Assembly (NCBI GenBank): GCA_963769745.1
Contig: CAVYNB010000010.1
Coordinates: forward strand, 1 to 64,000
Direction of reading: 5' to 3'
DNA length: 64,000 nucleotides
Origin: JALORV01 sp963769745
GTDB taxonomy: Bacteria; Pseudomonadota; Gammaproteobacteria; Burkholderiales; Burkholderiaceae_F
Part shown: positions 38,406 to 49,614 of the stretch, piece after piece
Layout of the letters: each line of letters begins with the position of its first letter
Position numbering within the stretch: position 1 is the first letter of the stretch
Notes under the pieces: model-generated
The model's database searches: none
What the model was told of the DNA's origin: nothing
The model's input: the letters and a program-made list of their open reading frames with translations, nothing else
Program-made: the position numbers and the translations under genes

Positions 38406-39644
38406 TCAGCGAGGTCGCCGGGCCGCCGGTACCAGGGTCGCGAGAAGCGCGATCGCGGCTGCGCCCGACAGCACCAGCAGTCCGCGGTCCCAGGCGGCCA
38501 GCGTATCGCCCGTGAGCGTGCCGCGGTCCAGGACCCAGCCCACGAGCGGCTGCAGGATTCCGGCGCCGAGAAAGATGCCGGTGTTGACGACCGATGTGGC
38601 GATGCCGGAGTACTGCGGCGGGTTGGCCTCCTTCGCGATGGTCCACGACAGCGTGAAGCCGGGAATCAGCAGGCCCATCAGCAGGAACCACGCCAGCGTC
38701 GCCCACATCGGCCACTGCACGTGCAACAGCCACGGCGCCCATGACAGTGTGTAGAGCAGCACGGCCACGCGCATGACGCCGCGCCGGCTGCCGAGCCGAT
38801 CCGACAGCAGGCCGATGCCCATGGAGCCGAAGGCCACGCCGAGCAGCATCAGGCTCGAGTGCTGTGCGGCGTCGACGCGCGTCATGCCGTGCACCTGCTG
38901 CAGGTAGGGCACGGCCCAGAGTCCGGCGAATGCGAGAAAGCTGCCGGCGACGCCGAAATTGACCACGAACGGAGGCCACGTGGCGGGGTTCGCCAGCACA
39001 CGCGCGATGGCGGTTCGCCACGGCACGTGCGCTGCCGATGGCAGCGGCGGATGGGCCGCGGGCAGTCCAAGGTCCTCGGGTCGGTCGCGGACCTTCAGCC
39101 ATGTCGCCACGGCCAGCAGCGCCGACAGGATCGCGAGCGCGACAAACACCGCGCGCCAGGAGGTCTGCGTCACGATCCACGCAAGCGGGGCACCGGCGAT
39201 GACGGCGCCGAGATTGCCGGCGAACATCGTCACGCCGGCGAGGGTGGCAAAGCGCTCCGGCGCGAACCAGACGGCCGACAGCTTCAGTATCGAGATGAAG
39301 GCGACCGAGACGCCGATGCCGACCAGCGTGCGGCCGACGGCGGCAATTTCCCACGCGGGCGCGAGCGCGAACAGCAGCGAACCGGCCGCTGCGATTGCCG
39401 AACCCGTTGCAAGGATCTTGCGCGGTCCGAGCGTATCGGCGAGCACACCGACCGGGATCTGCAGGACCGTGTAGACGTAGAAATAGGTCGCGGCGAGCGT
39501 TCCGAGCACGGTGCTGCTGATATCGAACGCGCGCGTCAGTTCGCCGGCGATCGCCGCCGGAGCGGTGCGATGGAAGAACGACAGCACGAAGCTGGCGAGC
39601 GCCAGTCCGAAGACAACGCGGCGGGCGCCGGCGAGCGAACTCAT
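38406..39644 (-). CDS. Major facilitator superfamily transporter
   Basis: A 412-residue protein with about twelve hydrophobic segments. The A-motif loop between TM2 and TM3 is present as GVLADTLGPRKILATGS, and a second copy in the C-terminal half as GLLSDRLGSRRGVMRVA. It resembles the anion:cation symporter/nitrate-sugar phosphate group by length and start (SFVLSFFHRTAPAAIAGELT). The substrate is not evident. It is the last gene of a minus-strand run that begins at YheS, and lies 24 bp from the ClpX-like gene. Confidence 0.87.
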   Translation of the reverse strand: MSSLAGARRVVFGLALASFVLSFFHRTAPAAIAGELTRAFDISSTVLGTLAATYFYVYTVLQIPVGVLADTLGPRKILATGSAIAAAGSLLFALAPAWEIAAVGRTLVGIGVSVAFISILKLSAVWFAPERFATLAGVTMFAGNLGAVIAGAPLAWIVTQTSWRAVFVALAILSALLAVATWLKVRDRPEDLGLPAAHPPLPSAAHVPWRTAIARVLANPATWPPFVVNFGVAGSFLAFAGLWAVPYLQQVHGMTRVDAAQHSSLMLLGVAFGSMGIGLLSDRLGSRRGVMRVAVLLYTLSWAPWLLHVQWPMWATLAWFLLMGLLIPGFTLSWTIAKEANPPQYSGIATSVVNTGIFLGAGILQPLVGWVLDRGTLTGDTLAAWDRGLLVLSGAAAIALLATLVPAARRPR

Positions 39645-39668
39645 GTCGGATTCCGGCGCAAAGGGAGA

Positions 39669-40688
39669 CTAGGGGGCCGGGGGACTGCGAAAGTATCGCG
39701 GCTCGACGAACAGCGATGCGATCTCCACGCGCCTGATTTCAGGGTGATCGGGCACGGCAAAGAGGACCGGTCGGATCACTTCCTCGAACAGCCCGCGCAG
39801 GCTGCGCGCGCCCGACTTGTACTCGATCGCGAGGTCGGCGATCTCCTCGAAGGCCCGTTGCGCGACCACGAGCTCGACGCCTTCGTTCTTCAGGATCGCC
39901 TGGAACTGCCGGTAGATGCAGTTGCGCGGCTCCGTCATGATGCGCACCAGCATGTCGCGCGTGAGGTCCTGGAAGCGCGCGACGATCGCGAGCCGACCGG
40001 TGAACTCCGGGATCAGCCCGAATTCGACCAGGTCGGTAGGCTTCACGCGTGCGTTCAGGCGCGTCAGGATCTTCTGGTTGTCGTCGGTGGACGTCGCGAC
40101 GAAGCCATAGCCGTGGCTGTGGGACATGATCTCGTCGAGCCCGACGAACGCGCCACCACAGATGAAAAGCACATTGGTGGTGTCGAGATACTGGCCGCTG
40201 CGCAGCCGCACCGGCGCGCCCTCCATGATCTTCAGCAATGCGTGCTGAACGCTCTCGCCGGACGCACCGCCCCCCGGGGTCGCGGTCGCCGCACGCAGCT
40301 TGTCGATCTCGTCGATGAACACGATGCCCTGCTGGGTGCGGGCCAGGTCGCCCTCGGCCTTGTCGTGCAGCCGCTCGAGGATCGCTTCGATCTCGTCGTT
40401 GACGAAGCGCGATTGCGCCAGCGAGGTCGCATCGGCGGTGACGAACGGTACTTTCAGCAATCGGGCCAGCGACTCGCACACCAGCGTCTTGCCCGTTCCG
40501 GTCGGGCCCACCAGCAGCACGTTGCTCTTGGTGATCTCGAGGCCGTCCGCTTGCGAGCGCGCGATCTTCTTGTAATGAGCGTAAACGGCGACTGCCAGCA
40601 CCTTCTTGGCGTCGTCCTGCCCGACGACGTACTGGTCGAGGTGCTGCACGATCGCGCTCGGTGTCAGTCGACTGTCGAGTAGTGTCAT
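39669..40688 (-). CDS. ClpX-like AAA ATPase without zinc domain
   Basis: A 339-residue AAA+ protein that aligns with the core of ClpX but lacks the N-terminal zinc-binding domain (ClpX is about 425). Walker A is VGPTGTGKTLVCESLARLL (about 60). Walker B is GIVFIDEIDKLRA. Sensor and arginine regions (FGLIPEFTGRLAIVARF, KSGARSLRGLFEEVI) are kept. The pore loop, GYVG in ClpX, reads SRFVND here. The place of the ClpP-binding IGF loop reads HGYGFVAT. So it may be an unfoldase with altered substrate grip and uncertain ClpP binding. No clpP is nearby. Confidence 0.85.
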   Translation of the reverse strand: MTLLDSRLTPSAIVQHLDQYVVGQDDAKKVLAVAVYAHYKKIARSQADGLEITKSNVLLVGPTGTGKTLVCESLARLLKVPFVTADATSLAQSRFVNDEIEAILERLHDKAEGDLARTQQGIVFIDEIDKLRAATATPGGGASGESVQHALLKIMEGAPVRLRSGQYLDTTNVLFICGGAFVGLDEIMSHSHGYGFVATSTDDNQKILTRLNARVKPTDLVEFGLIPEFTGRLAIVARFQDLTRDMLVRIMTEPRNCIYRQFQAILKNEGVELVVAQRAFEEIADLAIEYKSGARSLRGLFEEVIRPVLFAVPDHPEIRRVEIASLFVEPRYFRSPPAP

Positions 40689-40706
40689 GGTCGTGATCCG
40701 TCTGCC

Positions 40707-41750
40707 TCAGGCGCGCTCGGCAAAGCGCCAGCCCAGTTCGGCGAGTGCTCTTGCGTTCTGTCCGGCCTGCACCGCGTTGTTGGATGACGCCAGACCTTCG
40801 GTCGCCCGTTTGTACACGCCCTGCAGGATGGCAGCGATACGGAACAGGTTGTAGGCCAGGTAGAAGTTCCAGTGTTCGACTGCGCCGCGCCCGGTGCGCT
40901 CGGCGTAACGCCGGATGTACTCGGCCTCGACGGGAATCCCGAGCGCGGCGTGGTCGATGCCGCCGATGCCGCGAAATCCTCCGGGCGGAATGTGCCACGG
41001 CATGCAGTGATACGAGAAATCGGCGAGCGGATGCCCGAGCGTGGACAGTTCCCAGTCGAGGATCGCGATGATGCGTCCCTCGGTGGGGTGAAAGATCAGG
41101 TTGTCCATGCGGTAGTCGCCGTGCACGACCGTGGTCTCGTCACTCGGCGGTATGTGCGACGGCAGCCATTCGATCAGCCGGTTCATGGCATCGATGGGCT
41201 CGGTCTCCGAGGCCCGGTACTGCTTGCTCCAGCGTCCGATCTGGCGCTGGAAGTAGTTGCCCGCCTTGCCGTAGTCCGACAATCCGGCGCGTTCGATGTC
41301 GACCGTGTGCAGCCTGGCGATCACCCGGTTCATTTCATCGTAGATCGTGGCGCGCTCGTGATTGGACAAACCGGGCAGGGTGGCGTCCCAGAAGATGCGG
41401 CCTTCAACGTGCTGCATCACGTAGAACGCACGCCCGATCACGCTCTCGTCCTCGACCAGCAGCAGCGTCCAGGGCACCGGGATACCCTGCGCGGCCAGCG
41501 CGCGCATGACGTGGAACTCGCGCTCGATTGCGTGGGCCGAAGGCAGCAGTTTTGCAGCCGGCCCCGGCTTGCTGCGCATCACGTACTTTGCCGTCGATGT
41601 CGACAGCAGGTAGGTCGGATTCGATTGACCGCCCTGAAACTGCTGCACGTCGACCGGTCCGCGGAACTCGGGCAGGTGACGCTCGAGGTGGGTGGTCAGG
41701 CTGTCGATGTCGAAGGCATGTCGACCGGTTACCGCACCGAGCTGGCTCAT
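40707..41750 (-). CDS. APH-type phosphotransferase, ACAD10/11 kinase-like
   Basis: A 347-residue protein-kinase-fold enzyme. The N-lobe has FQGGQSNPTYLLSTSTAKYV and the basic LRSK-type segment (VMRSKPG). The catalytic loop is VVHGDYRMDNLIFHP, and the metal-binding DFG-like segment is AILDWELSTLGHPLADFSY. This sequence reads like the N-terminal half of animal ACAD11, which phosphorylates the 4-hydroxyl of hydroxyacyl-CoA. It lies between a histidine phosphatase gene (58 bp upstream) and the ClpX-like gene (18 bp downstream). Function by analogy only. Confidence 0.88.
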   Translation of the reverse strand: MSQLGAVTGRHAFDIDSLTTHLERHLPEFRGPVDVQQFQGGQSNPTYLLSTSTAKYVMRSKPGPAAKLLPSAHAIEREFHVMRALAAQGIPVPWTLLLVEDESVIGRAFYVMQHVEGRIFWDATLPGLSNHERATIYDEMNRVIARLHTVDIERAGLSDYGKAGNYFQRQIGRWSKQYRASETEPIDAMNRLIEWLPSHIPPSDETTVVHGDYRMDNLIFHPTEGRIIAILDWELSTLGHPLADFSYHCMPWHIPPGGFRGIGGIDHAALGIPVEAEYIRRYAERTGRGAVEHWNFYLAYNLFRIAAILQGVYKRATEGLASSNNAVQAGQNARALAELGWRFAERA

Positions 41751-41808
41751 TTGATGACCCTCCGCGCTGCGCGCTGCGGGATGAATGCTTCGGAACGGCC
41801 GTGCGCAT

Positions 41809-42531
41809 TCATGCGAATTCTCCGAGATCGCCGCGCTGCTGGCGCAGCTTCAGGTACTTCTCGAGCAGGTGCTCCATCGTCGACAGCCGAGTAGTCGTCT
41901 GCAGTGTATCGAGCGCGCAGAAATTCACGACACGCACGACACTGGTGGACGGACCGGCACCGACGTCGATGATGTTCAGGCACCCTGTGTCCTGCGCCAG
42001 TCCGCCGAGGAAGACGGGCTGGCCTGTCAGGAACCACGACAGCAGCCCGCGGTTGACGCCTCCGTGCAGCACCATCAGTGCGGTGTCCCAGCCGTCGTCG
42101 GCCAGCAGCCGCTGCAAGGCGGGCAACGTGCGGTCGAGCAGCGCGCCGATGGTCTCGCCGTTCAGGAAACGAGACTCGCGCGGCACCGGACCCTCGAAGG
42201 CTCCGATGAAAGCCGCGCGCAGTTCCGCGTCCGGAATGCTCGGAAGATGGCCCGGGCGGATTTCCTGCAGATCCGGCCAGTGTTCGATCGGAGGCGCGGT
42301 ACCGGCCGCTGCAAGGACGTGCTGGGCCGTCTGTCGCGTGCGCAGGAGTCCGCTGGTGACTGCGCGATCGATGCGCACGTCGGCAGCTCCTATCGCCATT
42401 CCCATCGCCCGTGCCTGTTCGATACCCGCGGGCGTCAGCGGCACATCGTCCGGAGGATAGGGGCGACCCTGCGGGTCGAAGTAGTCGACCGCACCGTGCC
42501 GCATCAGCAGCAGGCGGCGGCGCTCCGTCAT
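41809..42531 (-). CDS. Histidine phosphatase family protein
   Basis: A 240-residue phosphoglycerate-mutase-like enzyme starting at ATG 42531. The catalytic RHG motif is in RRLLLMRHGAVDYFDP. The second arginine is in TSGLLRTRQTAQHV, and the second histidine in ALMVLHGGVNRGLLSWFL. Substrate unknown. Its ATG overlaps the stop of the upstream CoA-transferase gene by four bases, so the two should be translated together. The neighbouring kinase-like gene suggests a phosphorylated acyl-CoA or related metabolite. Confidence 0.87.
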   Translation of the reverse strand: MTERRRLLLMRHGAVDYFDPQGRPYPPDDVPLTPAGIEQARAMGMAIGAADVRIDRAVTSGLLRTRQTAQHVLAAAGTAPPIEHWPDLQEIRPGHLPSIPDAELRAAFIGAFEGPVPRESRFLNGETIGALLDRTLPALQRLLADDGWDTALMVLHGGVNRGLLSWFLTGQPVFLGGLAQDTGCLNIIDVGAGPSTSVVRVVNFCALDTLQTTTRLSTMEHLLEKYLKLRQQRGDLGEFA

Positions 42532-43738
42532 GTCGATGCCTTCACGACCTTGCCCGCGATGAGCTCGTCGATCGCCGGTGCAGACAGTCCGAGTTCGGTC
42601 AGCAGTTCGCGCGTGTGCTGTCCTGCACGCGGGGCCGGAGCGGGCTGCAATGCGTGATCGGACACCTGCGCCAGCGGCCCGACCTCGGTCACCGCACCTT
42701 GGCGGAACACGACGCCGCGTGCGACCGCCTGCTCGTGGTGGAGCGCCTCGGATGGCGTCAGTACCGGCGTTACGCACGCATCAACGGCGTCGAATGTCGC
42801 AACCCAGTCGGCCAGGCGGCGGCTGCGGATTCGATCCGCCACGCGCGCAACGGTGTCGTTCGCGGCGGCCGATCCCGGCACCTCGCCGTGCGCCCAGTGC
42901 CGCGATCGCAGTTCACCCAGCCCGGCCGCGTCGCAGAAAGGCCTGCCAGAACTTGAGTTCGAGCGCCCCAACGGCGAGATGGCGGCCATCTGCCGTTTCG
43001 TAGACGCCGTAACAGGCCGCGCCACCGGTCAGCAACGTCGATCCGGCCTTCGGGGATCTGGCCCAGATCGAGCTCGGCGTGGGGGAAGAAGTGGTGCACG
43101 AGCAAGGCTTCGGTCATCGCCACGTCGATCCAGCGACCCTGGCCGGTGCGCTGAGCCGCCAGCAGAGCGATCAGCAACGAGGAAAGCCCGGCCAATGCGC
43201 CGCCGAGCAGATCTCCCAGCTGAAGATTGGGCACGGCCGGGCGACCCTCGGTGCGGATCTGGTCCAGCACGCCGCTCGTGGCGATGTAGTTGATGTCGTG
43301 GCCGGCTCGCTGTGCCAGCGGCCCGGTCTGCCCGTAGCCGGAGATCGAGCACAGCACCAGGCGCGGATTACGGGCGTGCAGTGCGTCCCATCCGAGGCCC
43401 AGCCGCGCCAGCACGCCCGGCCGGAAGCTCTCGATCAGCGCATCGGCCGCGTCGGCGAGGTCTAGCAGCAATTCGCGGCCGCGCGGGTTCTTCAGGTCGA
43501 TGCATATCGAACGCTTGCCGCGGTTGGTCGCCTCAAACGCCGGGTTGACCGGTGTCCCGGCCGCATTGGGTACCTGCGGGGCGAAGTCACGCATGTAGTC
43601 GCCATCGCCGGTGTCCTCGATCTTGATGACGTCCGCACCAAAGTCCGCCAGGTGCATCGTTGCGGCCGGCCCGGGCAGCAACCGCGTCAGGTCGAGGATG
43701 CGCAGTCCGGCGAGCGGCGCGGAGTTGGGACGGCTCAT
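42528..43738 (-). CDS. CaiB/BaiF family CoA-transferase, two frameshifts
   Basis: A type III CoA-transferase starting at ATG 43738. The start is typical: GLRILDLTRLLPGPAATMHL, then ADFGADVIKIEDTGDGDYMR. The catalytic aspartate region follows (RGKRSICIDLKNPRGRELL). Extra bases near 43031-43036 and 42935-42940 split it into three frames. Joined, the middle reads LTGGAACYGVYETADGRHLA and FWQAFCDAAGLGELR, ending ELIAGKVVKAST at 42528, 402 residues. It moves CoA between organic acids, of a kind often racemised (alpha-methylacyl-CoA racemase group). The stop overlaps the next gene. Confidence 0.85.
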
Positions 43739-43793
43739 GTTGCCCTCTCGCCCTGCGGGGGACGCGAGCGCCTTCGGAGCGGCCGGGCGTCGC

Positions 43794-45688
<1,895 letters not shown>

Positions 45689-45752
45689 GTCAGTCGCAGC
45701 GTTGCGTGGCGAGCGAAGCTCCGGATCACCGTGCCCTCATTCTGCGCGCGCA

Positions 45753-45836
45753 CGCGCGGCCGCTCCGAAGGGAGCGCGCCTGACTAGTCAGCTGCGAGGC
45801 ACGTGCGACCGCAATGCGGTCGCGTACACGAGCAGC
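45753..45836. repeat. Intergenic repeat, copy A
   Basis: Shares GCGCGGCCGCTCCG, CTGACTAGTC, GCACGTGCGA and GCGGTCGCGTAC, in that order, with 60395-60505. Contains a perfect hairpin, GCGACCGC (45805-45812) and GCGGTCGC (45816-45823), with a three-base loop. Lies between the prmB stop and the yheS start. Confidence 0.65.
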
Positions 45837-45843
45837 GTGCCGG

Positions 45844-46743
45844 TCACGGAAGTTCTTCCTGGCGGACCAGGAACACCATGTCGTCGCCGGCGCTGGTTGT
45901 GAGCCAGGTCAGCGGAAGATCGCTGAATACCTTGTCCGCCGCCGGACGTCCGTCGCCGACTTCCACGATCAGCACGCCGCCGCGCTTCAGATGGCCGCGG
46001 GCCTGTCGCACGAGTGTCTTCACCAGGTTCATGCCGTCGGCCCCGCCGGCCAGCGCCAGCTTGGGCTCATGCGTGTACTCCACGGGCAGCTTGGCCATGG
46101 CGCTGTCGGTGACGTACGGCGGATTGCACAGGATGATGTCGTAGCGCTTGGTGCCGAGCGCGGCGAACAGATCCGACTTGACCGGCGTGACGCGTTGCTC
46201 GAGCTGGTAGTCAGCGACGTTGCGTCGCGCCACCTGCAGCGCGTCGGCCGAGGTGTCGGCCGCATCGACCTTGGCATTCGGGAAGACATCGGCGGCCATG
46301 ATCGCGAGGCAGCCCGAGCCGGTGCACATGTCGAGCACCTCGGTGACGGCAGCGCGATCCTGCACCCAGGGTGACAGGCCCTCGTCGAGCAGTTCGCCGA
46401 TGAAAGAACGCGGCACGATCACGCGCTCGTCGACGTAGAACTTGTAGCCGCGCAGCCAGGCTTCGTTGAGCAGGTACGCCGCCGGCAACCGCTTCTTCAC
46501 GCGCCGGTCGATGACCTGCAGCAGCTCGTGGATCTCGGCGTGGGTCAGGTAGGCATCGGCAAAGAACTCCAGCCGCTCGGTCGGCAGCTTGAGCGTGCGC
46601 ATCACGATGAAGGCCGCTTCCTCGAAGGCATCCGCCTGGCCGTGGCCGAACGAAAGCTGCGCCTCGTTGAAGCGCGTCACCGCGTAGCGGAGCACGTCGC
46701 GCAGCGTGCGCAGATTGGCCTGCGCGTCGATCAGCGTGGTCAT
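45844..46743 (-). CDS. prmB: 50S ribosomal protein L3 glutamine methyltransferase
   Basis: Methylates a glutamine of ribosomal protein L3 with S-adenosylmethionine. 299 residues. The N-terminal helical part (about 1-110) precedes the SAM-binding motif VLDMCTGSGCLAIMAADVFP. The catalytic NPPY motif is in YDIILCNPPYVTDSAMAKLP, the signature of glutamine methyltransferases. The DLFAALGTKRYD spacing and length favour PrmB over release-factor PrmC (about 280). Its ATG overlaps the dapE stop by four bases, so it is coupled to dapE. Confidence 0.93.
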   Translation of the reverse strand: MTTLIDAQANLRTLRDVLRYAVTRFNEAQLSFGHGQADAFEEAAFIVMRTLKLPTERLEFFADAYLTHAEIHELLQVIDRRVKKRLPAAYLLNEAWLRGYKFYVDERVIVPRSFIGELLDEGLSPWVQDRAAVTEVLDMCTGSGCLAIMAADVFPNAKVDAADTSADALQVARRNVADYQLEQRVTPVKSDLFAALGTKRYDIILCNPPYVTDSAMAKLPVEYTHEPKLALAGGADGMNLVKTLVRQARGHLKRGGVLIVEVGDGRPAADKVFSDLPLTWLTTSAGDDMVFLVRQEELP

Positions 46744-47883
46744 TGTTTTCCTGTTGGTGCAAGCAGGCGCGCGAGCGTGCCGAAGTAGATGTTCTTGAGG
46801 GGTTCGAGATCGGCGACTGCGATCTGCTCGTTGATCTGGTGAATGGTCGCATTTGGCGGACCGAATTCGATCACCTGCGGGCAGAAGGTCGCGATGAACC
46901 GGCCATCGGACGTGCCGCCGGTCGTCGAGAGTTCGGGTTGTGCGCCCGTGACCTGCTCGATCGCAGCGCTGATCGCCTGTGACAGCGAGCCGCGTGGCGT
47001 CAGGAAAGGCGCTGCCCCGAGCGTCCAGTCGATGATGTAGTCAACCCCGTGACGCGCCAGCACCGCGTCGACGCGCTGCTGCAGCGAGGTGGCTGTTGAA
47101 GCAGGGGCGAAGCGGAAGTTGAAGTCGACGACGCAGTTGCCGGGAATCACGTTGCCGACTCCGGTGCCCGCGTGGATGTTCGAGACCTGGAACGTCGTCG
47201 GCGGGAAGAACTCGTCGCCGCGATCCCATTCGACCACGGCCAGTTCCGCCAGGGCCGGCGCCAGCATGTGCACCGGGTTGCGCGCCAGCTGCGGATAGGC
47301 GACGTGCCCCTGGACGCCGCGCACCGTCAGTCGGCCGGACAGCGATCCGCGGCGTCCGTTCTTGATCGTGTCGCCGAGCCTTGCGACCGAGGTCGGCTCG
47401 CCGACGATGCAGTAGTCGATTGTTTCACCGCGAGTCCGAAGAGCCTCGACGACGAGCGTGGTGCCGTGGGTGGCCGGACCCTCCTCGTCGGAGGTCAGCA
47501 GCAGGGCGATCGAGCCGTGATGGCCAGGGTGTGCACGCACGAATTCTTCAGCCGCAACGACGAAGGCGGCGATCGAACTCTTCATGTCGGACGCACCGCG
47601 CCCGACCAGTACGCCGTCGCGCAGCGTCGGCGTGAACGGGTCCGAGAGCCACTGGTCGAGCAGGCCCGGTCGGCACGACATCGGTGTGGCCGGCGAACAC
47701 GAACACCGGAGCGGCCGTGCCGCGCCGCAGCCAGGTGTTCGTCACGCCGTTGCCGGCAATCGTCTCGGCGGCGAAGCCCGAGGCGGCGAGCCGCGCTGCC
47801 AGCAGTGACTGACAGCCGCCGTCCTCCGGCGTGACGGATCGGCGGGCGATCAGGTCCTGGACAAGTTCAAGAGTGGGATTCAC
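46740..47883 (-). CDS. dapE: Succinyl-diaminopimelate desuccinylase, frameshifted
   Basis: A zinc peptidase-fold enzyme that removes succinate to give LL-diaminopimelate for lysine and cell wall. It starts at ATG 47883. First metal histidine in VFAGHTDVVPTGP. An extra base near 47660-47663 breaks the frame. It resumes LDQWLSDPFTPTLRDGVLVG, with the bridging aspartate in GRGASDMKSS, the glutamates in LTSDEEGPATHGT and the last histidine in NATIHQINEQIAV. Corrected length 380. The pathway is normally essential, so an assembly indel is likely. Overlaps prmB. Confidence 0.9.
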
Positions 47884-48013
47884 GGGCGGCCTTGGTGCTG
47901 CGCGCTCCGTGACTCGCCCATGCGGCGACCCAGCGGTCTGATGCGCGCGCCTTGCGCGCCAGGGGAGGCAGGCTAGGCGCGCAGATTGTAGCGGCAGCGC
48001 CGAGCGGCGCGGC

Positions 48014-49166
48014 CTAGATGTTCAGCGTGAACTCGGAAAAGGAGGCGTCCGAGCCTTCTTCCTTGCGCTCCTTGGGCAACTGGGAGCGGGACTTGCCGGC
48101 ATTGTTGATGAACCAGAGCAGGTTGTTCTGCGAGTCGGCCGCGGCGAGCGCGTCCTCGCGCGTGATCTGGTCGCCCTGGATCAGCGAGTACAGGCTCTGC
48201 TCGAAAGAAATGCTCTCGGGCGCCAGGCTCTGCTCCATCGCTTCCTTGATCCCCTGCACGTCGCCGCGCTCGATCAGGTCGGCGATGTGCCGCGTGTTCA
48301 TCAGCACCTCGACCGAGGGGACGCGACCGCCGCGCTTGGAACGTACCAGCCGCTGCGAGACGATCGCCTTCACAGCCACCGACATGTCCTGGAACAGCGC
48401 CTGGCGGGTTTCGGGCGGGTAGAAGCTGATCACGCGGTTCAGCGCGTGCGAGCTGTTGGTCGCATGCAGTGTTGCCACGACCAGGTGGCCGGACATCGCA
48501 TACGCGAGTGCCGCGCTCATCGTGTCGCGGTCGCGGATCTCACCGATGAAGATGACGTCCGGGGCCTGCCGCATCGCGCTGCGCAGGGCCGCCTGCAGCG
48601 TGCGGGCATCGGAACCGATTTCGCGCTGATTGATGATCGACTTCTTGTTGCGGAACAGGAATTCGATCGGGTCCTCGAAGGTCAGACACGTGCCCGGTCG
48701 TCAGTTCGTTGCGGTGGTCGAGCATCGAAGCGATCGTCGTCGACTTGCCGGAACCGGCCGCGCCCACGACGAGGATCAGCCCGCGCCGCTCCATGACGAG
48801 GTCCTTCAGGACCTCGGGCAGGTGCAGCGCATCGAGCTTGGGAATGTCGTGCGGGATAAAGCGGACCACCGCGGAGATCGAGCCCCGCTGCAGAAACGCC
48901 GACAGGCGGAAGCTGCCGATGCCCTGCACCGGCAGGCCGATATTGAGCTCGCGCGAGTCCTCGAGTTCACGGAAGTGCGCATCGGTCAGGCGCTCGGCCA
49001 GCAGCGAGACGATCGACTGCGGCGCGAGCCGTTCCTGGTTGATCGGCACGCATACGCCGTTGATCTTGATCGTGATCGGCGAGCCAACCGAAAGGAACAG
49101 GTCCGAGGCCTGCTTTTCGGCCATCAGGCCGAACAGGCGCTCGAGCGACATGGGCGTAGCCGACAT
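48014..49166 (-). CDS. pilU: PilT/PilU-type retraction ATPase, frameshifted
   Basis: A type IV pilus retraction motor of the PilU kind. From ATG 49166 it starts LFGLMAEKQASDLFLSVGSP. Walker A is LILVVGAAGSGKSTTIASML. An extra base near 48684-48688 breaks the frame after ELTTGH. Beyond it come LTFEDPIEFLFRNKKSIINQ, the Walker B region APDVIFIGEIRDRDTM and the AIRGYG-region equivalent. The C-terminal tail is charged (PKERKEEGSDAS), as in PilU. Corrected length 383. It lies inside the dap gene series; no other pilus genes are in the window. Confidence 0.87.
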
Positions 49167-49249
49167 GGAATGCGACCTCGTGCAGCAGAGGTGCACAGCA
49201 TACGACCGGCAGGCATCCCTTGCGAACCTGTCCGATCGGATGAAAAGAG

Positions 49250-49614
49250 GTGTGAAGTCGCCTCTGGCGAGTACTGCGCCGCCGAGAGGGTGGCTACTTC
49301 TCCGTTTCACGACCGAGCCGGGAGTCGCCCGGCGGCGAGTGACTTTCTTTGCTTCGCCAAAGAAAGTCACCAAAGAAAGGCGACCGCACGAGGCCGGCCT
49401 GCGCTGTCGCTCCGGCTGCCCTTGCGCTGCAGGGCATCAGCGGGCCGGGCGCGAAACTCGCTCCCTGCGGTCGCTCAGACACGCACCCGGCACGGCCCCG
49501 CTGCCGCCCCGCACCGCTGCGGCGTCCCCGAGCGGACAACCCCCTGCGTCGTGCCAGTGCCGCAGCCCTGCAGCGCGACGTGGAAGGAAGGAGCACGCAT
49601 AAGCGTGCCGCGCC
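49250..49614. repeat. Non-coding stretch with strong hairpin, probable dispersed repeat
   Basis: The 448 bp between pilU and dapD hold no convincing gene. GTGACTTTCTTTG (49339-49351) and CAAAGAAAGTCAC (49358-49370) form a perfect 13-bp inverted repeat with a six-base loop, and CCAAAGAAAGG follows directly. I recall similar 'ACTTTCTTTGCTTCGCCAAAG' elements scattered in many beta- and gammaproteobacterial genomes. That is memory, not a search. Confidence 0.6.
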
